Positions 23,807 to 64,000 of a stretch of DNA of 64,000 nucleotides are shown piece by piece. The notes below the pieces were generated by a model. The model saw only the letters and a list, made by a program, of their open reading frames with translations. It did not search any database and was not told the origin of the DNA. This DNA is from Balanoglossus misakiensis. Its lineage: Eukaryota; Hemichordata. Within the stretch, counting starts at the first letter, position 1. Every line of letters begins with the position of its first letter. Both the position numbers and the translations under genes were made by a program. The stretch lies in NCBI GenBank assembly GCA_040954595.2, contig CM082581.2, positions 7,812,001-7,876,000 of the forward strand. The letters are read 5' to 3'.

Positions 23807-26800
23807 GTAAGTTTCGTTCATAGATACATTTTTGTATTTTAAAGTTAAAATCTAGCATCAATGGTTAGTTCAACGTTTTTCACTTAGGGTTCAACCATTT
23901 GTCAGTTTTCTTCATTTGCCATATTCACAGCCTTGTATTTTTAGATGATGATAACGCTTAGAGAGGAGATTGTAAAATCAATTTTCAAGAAATGGGTAGG
24001 CAAGATCCCTGGTATCAATCGTTCACTGTACACCTACGGTACTTACATAAAACCAATAAAATGTGAACCCAAAGTATTTTGGGCACGGAAGATTTCTAAT
24101 TATAAGATCGTATTCTGCTGTATTCCGCATAGTTGAGTTCTTTCATATAACTCACGTGTCCTACACAGCCTCGTGCAACGCACATTTCGTGTTCAATTAT
24201 GGAAACTACCAATTATGCTCGGTAGTTTGCAAATGACAGAGTGTGCAATACATGTACTGGGAGATTTATACACGGAGAATTGTTTTTAGCATGATTGTGC
24301 ACGCGTGTCTTTTGTAACAACCGCATAACCCTTTTTACTACCGGACCGGCATTTCTTTCATGATATCACTTGTCAGCCGAGCTCGACGAGGACTGGCTTC
24401 GACAACGCCAGACAAAATGTACGCCGCACTTAAATTTGAAGTCAATCGTAACTCCATCAACGTGATTGTTATATGAGCGAGTTTGACGGTTGGCCAAACA
24501 CTCTTATATATACAGCGGTCGAACCTTTGCCACCCCGCGCGACCTCGCCTTGTTTAATCGAAAACTCTCGGTGTAGACCTGTCTTATGTACAAATACAAG
24601 AGGATTATATGTGTCACTGATATCGGCGACTCCTTTACATTACGTTAATAAATCCTTCTCCAGAGCAGCGCCATCAGTCTACTTATTTGGTGATTAAAAT
24701 TCCTCGATGTGGACGCGTAGTCGAGTTTCACTGTTTCATTGACTTGGTTGGAGTGTTAAATTTTACTACAGAAGAAAAAGCAAGCGTGATATGTAACTTG
24801 TCTTATCACTAATTCACATGTTCCCAGGTCATGCTCGAAGATAGTACTGAGAACATGTTACATTTTGATAGATTCCACGTATGTGAATGATATACAGGAT
24901 GTTGCTCTTCCATTGTAGAATTGACCAGGTATTTATCTCAACTATGATAAATTGTCTTCAATGAAAGATCTCTAGATCAATAAAATAGTATTACTATTGT
25001 CTTGTAAAGAAATATAACCTCTCTATAAAACAGCACCATTGTTCTATATAGTCAAACGCGATTTAATCCAAATTTCTGAAGAGGAGGCGACCTCTATACC
25101 AGTGACTTTTGTAGTGTATTGACAATCAGGCAGGTATTATGGAAAACCCGATCCACTCTGCCGCCGTTTCGGCGATTACATTTGTATAGTCAGGCCCCTA
25201 ACACCCCTCCTGTTAATTGAAAACAGATTCCAGGCTTTGCACACATACACAAACTAGTTCCTTATTGTTGACTATATTCAATGTGAGTACGCTTTAATGA
25301 CATTTGTTGTGAAAACGGCCTGAGTGAAATGTGTTTGCAACCCGGAGGGTGATTTTCGAGACACTGAAAAGAGAAAAGCAACATGGCTGCGGCGAGTACG
25401 TCACGACTGTATTGGCATTTCTTCGAGGCAGGTACTTGGGATACCAAGAGTTGGAATTTAGCAAGCTATTGTGAGGGAATAACCTGTTGACATAGACGAT
25501 GTAATATACTGTCTTTAACCGGGACTAATTCTAGCTGATCACTACATGTATTAACTGTTGCAATATTTTCATCCTTCAGGCACGCTTATTTTGCATCCCC
25601 TCGCGTTTTCTCTCTCAATGGACTCGCGCCATCATTAAACTATGGGGATGATGAGGCAGTCACACTGTACCAGAAACAAGAAAGCAGTTCGGTGAAAAGT
25701 TCTGAGCTAGGCAACACGCACGCAAATTAACTAAGATCTGAAATTGGAAGTGTGATCGACGTTGTCTAGTTTTAGACAAGCGGGCCTTCCCAAAGGTTGC
25801 TATGTCCCAAAGAGCTGCCCACAAGTCATCAATGCAAAACGAGGTACCGAATCGACGGAGACATGTCCACGTACATTGGCTATTGTTTGTTTTAAAAATA
25901 AATTTATACCAAAATCAGGTCTATGTTTAATTCTAATTAACATACTAATGACAGGAGTCATTAACTTCAAAATTTGATGACTATCCATTGTTTTTGGTCT
26001 TTTCTAATTTTCGAAGCTGTCTCAGTGCCTACAACATAAACAGGTCTGGACTACCAGTTAGTACTTGTTTCATTTTATTACGTCGCAACTGTGAGCCCTG
26101 GTAACCCAGAAAACCCTGGAAAACTATGGCTAGCAGGGTCAATGAACCTTGATTAATTATGACCTTCTTGCTGACCTTGGTACCTACGAGACTGGAATAT
26201 GTCAAGACGTATATATATTTATGACTTCTTCGCATCCAAAAGGCCAGCCGCCGACAGGGCTGTGACACAAGCAGTGAATACTACCGTTGCTATCGCCACG
26301 CTGTTAATACGGTTGAAAAGTCGCTTTAATTGGGAGAGTTTTTTTTCTAAAGGGGTTTCTGAATTTCTCTAACCCTGCTGCGATTTTGTCCATTCTCTGA
26401 CACTCGCTGCACACCAAATGAGTTGCGTATTGTCTGGTGGATTTTTTTTCCACTGCTGAATAGGCACGTCACAGCAAAGAACAAAACGCTTTCTCAGGTA
26501 ATCGCACAAAAGCGCCCCTTGTCTGCGATAATTGCTGTGGCATACAGGTGTGTACACAACGTGCTCTATCGCACAAACAAGCGTACATCCTGATGTCTTC
26601 TTTGGCGTATTGGCGTATGTTTTTTTAATGACGGTCGACTGTCGATATAATGTTTTTAAAAGTACTTTTGAAATCCACAATTCTTAGCTGTTATTGAGTA
26701 TTCGACCATAGAATATGGTATTTTCCTATTATCGATTATTTACCATGATATTTAAACAACAAGTTAATTTGGCCATTCTGCTTGAGTAATGATCGTGTAA

Positions 26801-29800
26801 TAGTTCCTGTTGCTGTAAATTATGTTTTTCTCTAAACGTAAACAAGTATACTGTCTTCTTATTTCACTTTGAGTGATGCATAATCTGATCTGATTTCGTC
26901 ATCGCGTCGGATGCGCTCCCCTTGTCCTGCGATGTCCGGTCAGGTCGACGAACTTGATCTATGGCAGATCTCCCCTCGGGCAGAGGATTGAAGAATAATG
27001 AAACCACTTTGTTTTCTTTTTTCTGTTCATATTATCCGCACAGTTGACAAACACCGTGAGGTCCTTTGGCCAATTTTAACCGGCGTCATTCCAGAGCATG
27101 AATTGATCGTGGTTCTCTATCGCCATTCTGCATTCTCAAAAGAAATGACAGCCGTCCTTGAACAGGAAATGAGTAAAACTTTACGACTTTTAATTCCTCA
27201 AAACAAAACCGATTCAAAAAATCAGGCAAAAGCTTACATGTTTTAACGTCATGCTCAAGACAATCGATGGATCCTGCCGTGTCGTGACGTCATCACCTGA
27301 GCTTGCTGGCAAATGTCCGACCTGCCGTTCGCTCGACCTTTTAGTTTTACTCGTCATCCCAACCTCGCGAAACAATGCGCGATCCCAACCGTGAACATAT
27401 CTGAACAACGACGTGCTTTTCTTACCTGTGACTGCAGTGTCTCGCTTCAAAACACCGCATTTCCGTACACGCATGTATGTTGGTCGAGTTACACAAAGTG
27501 GACGCGATGATGCGGTAAGCGCTATACATGTACAGGTACTATGTTTACAATTCTACTAACGTGAAGAGTACTACCTGTTGTCACCAGAACTGAACCATTT
27601 CTTTTTTGGAATCGAATCGCATGCGGAATAAAGTTTGTTGGTTAACCTAAGTTGGCAAAAGTGTTATTTTCATTTGCGCCATATTTTGAACAGAGATTAC
27701 TTGAAAAATTGAGGAATTTGGAAATCGACAAATTTCAAAGAATTGAAAGAATTCGAAAGAAAGAAAGAAAGCGCCCCGCGAATATCGTCTCTGCGAGGTT
27801 CGTTTCTGAGATAGAATGGTCAACCTTCTTCGGTACCTGGATGGAACAGCACTGAGGTTGCTGCAAGCGTGTCTGTGGTCTGAGACCGGTGCAAAAAAGT
27901 TGTTAGTATTACCCTTAGTTTTCCCAGAGCACGCCAACTCCCTGCAGTTGAACGCCTTTTACTCAAATATTGACACTGAACGAAAATTTTGATGAAAACA
28001 CCAACTTTTTAATTGCTTTCAGAGGGTACATTTCACTGTTGGCCAGCCGACGCGGCAAGGTCACAGCTAACGTCAAACGTTACCCAGGGAACAACAATTT
28101 CTTAGCCCATTGTGAAGTTTGTCTCCAGGTTGAATAACAGTTACGTCCCTTTATAATTAATTAAAAGTTAGAGGTTCGCATTGACCACAGACCACTTGCG
28201 TCAAGGGAGAAATTGACGGTGACCAATGTAACTAATTAAAAGGGTTCGCAGACTGACATCAAAGTATTTCTATTTTTAGTTAACACCCCGGTAAAAAGAT
28301 TTTTCACAAAATCGCAAACAGGTGTCCCAGTGAAATGATTTAGTAGGACCCGAATCCACCAAATCGCCCAGCCTATAGGAGGTTGACCGAGTGGTCTTTC
28401 CAACATCCCTCTGTGCCATTTTAGCCTTTAAGTTGCTAAACCGCGATACAGAGGAGCTTGGTTTTAACCATGGCTGTGAAAATCCGCAGCGACTTTCTGT
28501 CTGAGGCTCGAGATTCAAAACTTCCGTATGGCTACTTTTCCTCCACACGCATGCTCATGACACGATGATTGGGGCGTATTTTTCGCCGTGATTTTTTTAG
28601 CGAAAACTGACCAAGCGATTCCATTAGAACTAAATAGTTAAACATATTTAGTTTATCCTGCGTTTTGTCACGCATCAAAATCCGTGACGAGTCTAAATCC
28701 GTCACAATGAGACCAGCATTGTTGTTTCTTTCACCTGACACTTCCCAAATGTCAGACTCTGGTAATTGTGCCATCGTTTTGTCTGTCTCCTGTTTTGTTG
28801 TTTTCTCAGCAATTTGAAAAACCATGTTGTGGAAAGGATTAGCTTGTCGATAATCTTAAACAAACGGAGAATAATCTCGACTCCTCAGCATTAATGGACT
28901 TGCGTCAAATGTACCGATTGTTGCTAAGGGATTACTGAATGAAGTTTTCGGTTCGATACACTGGACAGACTTCAAGCGGACCATTTTGAAAACTTTCATC
29001 TTGTTTTTTTTTCTTCTGCTAATGAAACTATAAAACTTATATTTTGACTACAGTAGCTTTAAAATATACGTGATGCAAATGCCCCTCCCCCCCCACTATT
29101 TGAGTGGTGTCCGCAACTGATGCTAAAACATTCCGCATCTCGATAGATTCGATGATCATTAATAAGTTTCTTATCATAATTTAGAATATCAGAATTGTCA
29201 TCTTTGGAGTGATCGCAATGCATACATAGCCGAGCCGGTCGTGTCGGTATATACAAGCTTAGTGTTAAAGTAAATCAAACGCCAAATTATCGTCGAGTCC
29301 GACATCAGCATTACGCCATCACGACTTTTTTTATCGTCGAGGCCAGCAACCGCCGCAGGTTGGATATGATCTCACCTGATCTGTGTGTGACAATAGATGA
29401 CAATAGGTTACGCTGTACGGTCTCCGGTGATTGATTTTGCAAGCGCAGAAAAATTCGCAGGGCTTTAGTTACCTAAAATCTGTAACCAACCCAAAACACA
29501 TTCCAATCAACCATCACGTTAATGTAATGAAGCCAAACTCAACCAAGAAGATCACTTAACACCATTCTATTTTATTAAAATGACGTCAGAAAGTAAGAAA
29601 AACAAAAACATAAAACGATGCGCCTCTTCTTTGACGCCCAGTCTTTTATTTGTCAGAGAACAATGCGGAATTTGCGATGTATATGCAATAAAATCTGAAA
29701 TCAACACATCTGTGATGAAATACCGTTACCCAGTGGCCGTGTATTAGCGAAGGCCAAGTCATAGCAATGCAATCCCGCCGCTGTTGAACCCATGCAAGTC

Positions 29801-30801
29801 ACCGCATGCACACAAACGTTTTCCTTGCCAATATTTTGATGAAAGTGTGAGCACGTAAAGAACGTTTACGGGTAAAAACAGAACTTCCCGATTTTTGTTA
29901 AATTCACGACTTGTCATTGTTACAAAGCTAGTCATCCGCTCAGTTTACGGAGTAGTGTTTACGATTATCCCGTAGTATTGTTTGCGACAAAGAAATATGG
30001 ATAGGGGTGCGGTTTGTCTTCTCTCGGTTAAACCTTACAAGTAATAAACACCACGATCTCACGCTGTGCCCTGACAAGTACGACTGCCCTATTGCTCTAT
30101 GACACAGAGACATTGGTTTATTTCCCTTTCCCGGTGTCATTGACATTTCATAAGCATCTCTTAGACCGCGGATGTAATAAGAAGGTTGCTACCCCCTTGG
30201 CTGGTCTAAATTCCGATAAACCAGCAGTAGGCCTATTAGGCCAATACAACGTAGGAATTGAAATATGTCCGGTCGCATTGTCTACCAAAGATGATCTACC
30301 GTCTAACAGGTGTCTTCAGGGAATTTTAAAGGCATATAAAGCACTAAAAATCGTTTACTGCGAGGGGAGGTGGTGAATTCGAGACCCTGTAATTTAATGT
30401 GCTTACGTCAGACGCGACGTCCTGGCAACGGTGACAACAGGTGGGTCATTGTTATGCAAAGAAGTCGTGAAGTCAGGCACGTCGGCAAAAGGGGGAGGGG
30501 GAGCCTTTGATTAAAGTTTCTCATCACTCGAAGCCCACCTTTTGTGTGAATAGACATTGTCTGGCAAGCCACTTGTTGCCAGCCGGTCGGTCATCACTCA
30601 CTATTCAACCCCGCTCACATTTAAGTTCAACATTGTCACGAGCTGGCTCAGTAACGTGCATTGCTCGTAACCATTAACGTACATAAACGCCACGTCTGGA
30701 ACTGAAGATTCCTACACAAAGTGCGCGGTGGGAATGTGTGGACTTTGAGAAAACTTCAAACATTTTTTTGACAAGTTTTGGTTTTACGGTGTACTGTCGC
30801 C
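23807..30801. other. About 7 kb without a supported gene
   Basis: Only short ORFs without recognisable domains. The end near 30600-30801 should contain the promoter and 5' UTR of PKHD1L1 exon 1. If the exon at 23740 is real, this stretch is an intron. I see no RNA gene or repeat array. Confidence 0.35.
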
Positions 30802-63454
<32,653 letters not shown>

Positions 63455-64000
63455 GTATTTTTGTGATGACATGAAAGTGACACATGACTGCTGCCTGCCT
63501 GTGTGCCATTTCATTACCATCAGCATTCCACTGCCATTGCCTGTGTATATGCGCTGCAGTGCTTGTGCTGTGTGACCAACATATTACCATCATCTGCATG
63601 CTGTTCCATTGACCTACTGCTGACCCCAAGGCTTAACATGCGTGTGCCCAGCTGTGTGCCCGCACCCTAATACAATATAAAATTTCCACATTATAACACT
63701 CACAACTAATGCATGATCAACTCACAATCCCTGCATTCTGCAGCACAGAAAAAAAAAATCCACAACCATTGCACCAGTGATAATTGACAGGTTTGTCTGC
63801 AGCTAATTATAACCAACCAACAAATTACCCTGTTCCCAACATAATACACATGACCTGGAACCTTACCCACACTACCCCAGCAACACGTACCACATATCTG
63901 TCTGCTTGCACTCAACATGAATTTGTTGTTCCAAACAATTCACATGTACCTCCGATTCACACATACAATTGTATGTCACAACACTCCTCATCTGACTAAA
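63455..64000 (+). other. PKHD1L1 intron after exon 43, to window end
   Basis: AT-rich sequence without a recognisable exon. The rest of the gene, including the membrane segment, must lie downstream. Confidence 0.55.

Overview
The window is animal nuclear DNA: spliced genes with GT-AG introns, short exons rich in G and C inside introns rich in A and T, microsatellites, foldback elements and many ACATGTA-type words. Gene content and compact introns suggest a marine invertebrate, perhaps a non-vertebrate deuterostome such as an amphioxus or hemichordate. That placement is inference. I rebuilt exon structures by hand from splice sites, codon phase and family similarity.

Layout: (1) 1-3716, plus strand: C-terminal part of a xylosyltransferase-like (GT14) protein ending in two hydrophobic segments. 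(2) 6170-9102, minus strand: a complete 8-exon LMAN2/VIP36 L-type lectin of 339 residues; its poly(A) signal faces that of the first gene. (3) 9297-13705: a repeat cluster with a short foldback hairpin, a ~3.5 kb inverted-repeat element carrying 107-bp tandem arrays in opposite orientations, and a tandem duplication of the element's right end plus its flank with CRE-like sites. (4) 14225-15274, plus: an intron-less fatty acid desaturase 6 (FADS6) CDS. (5) 17587-21647, minus: a complete 14-exon SLU7 splicing factor of 584 residues. (6) 21648-30801: mostly unassigned DNA with one candidate signal-peptide exon at 23740. (7) 30802 to past the window end, plus: a fibrocystin-L (PKHD1L1) gene. Exons 1-42 join in one open frame of 3382 codons: signal peptide, about 14 IPT/TIG repeats, PA14, a cupredoxin-like domain and two G8 plus beta-helix modules. 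The C-terminal part lies outside the window.

The most interesting signal is at 62841-63454: two neighbouring, clearly homologous PKHD1L1 exons with identical splice phases, in which including both shifts the frame and creates a stop. This predicts mutually exclusive alternative exons in the ectodomain of a very large receptor-like protein. A possible alternative first exon for the same gene lies 7 kb upstream of exon 1.
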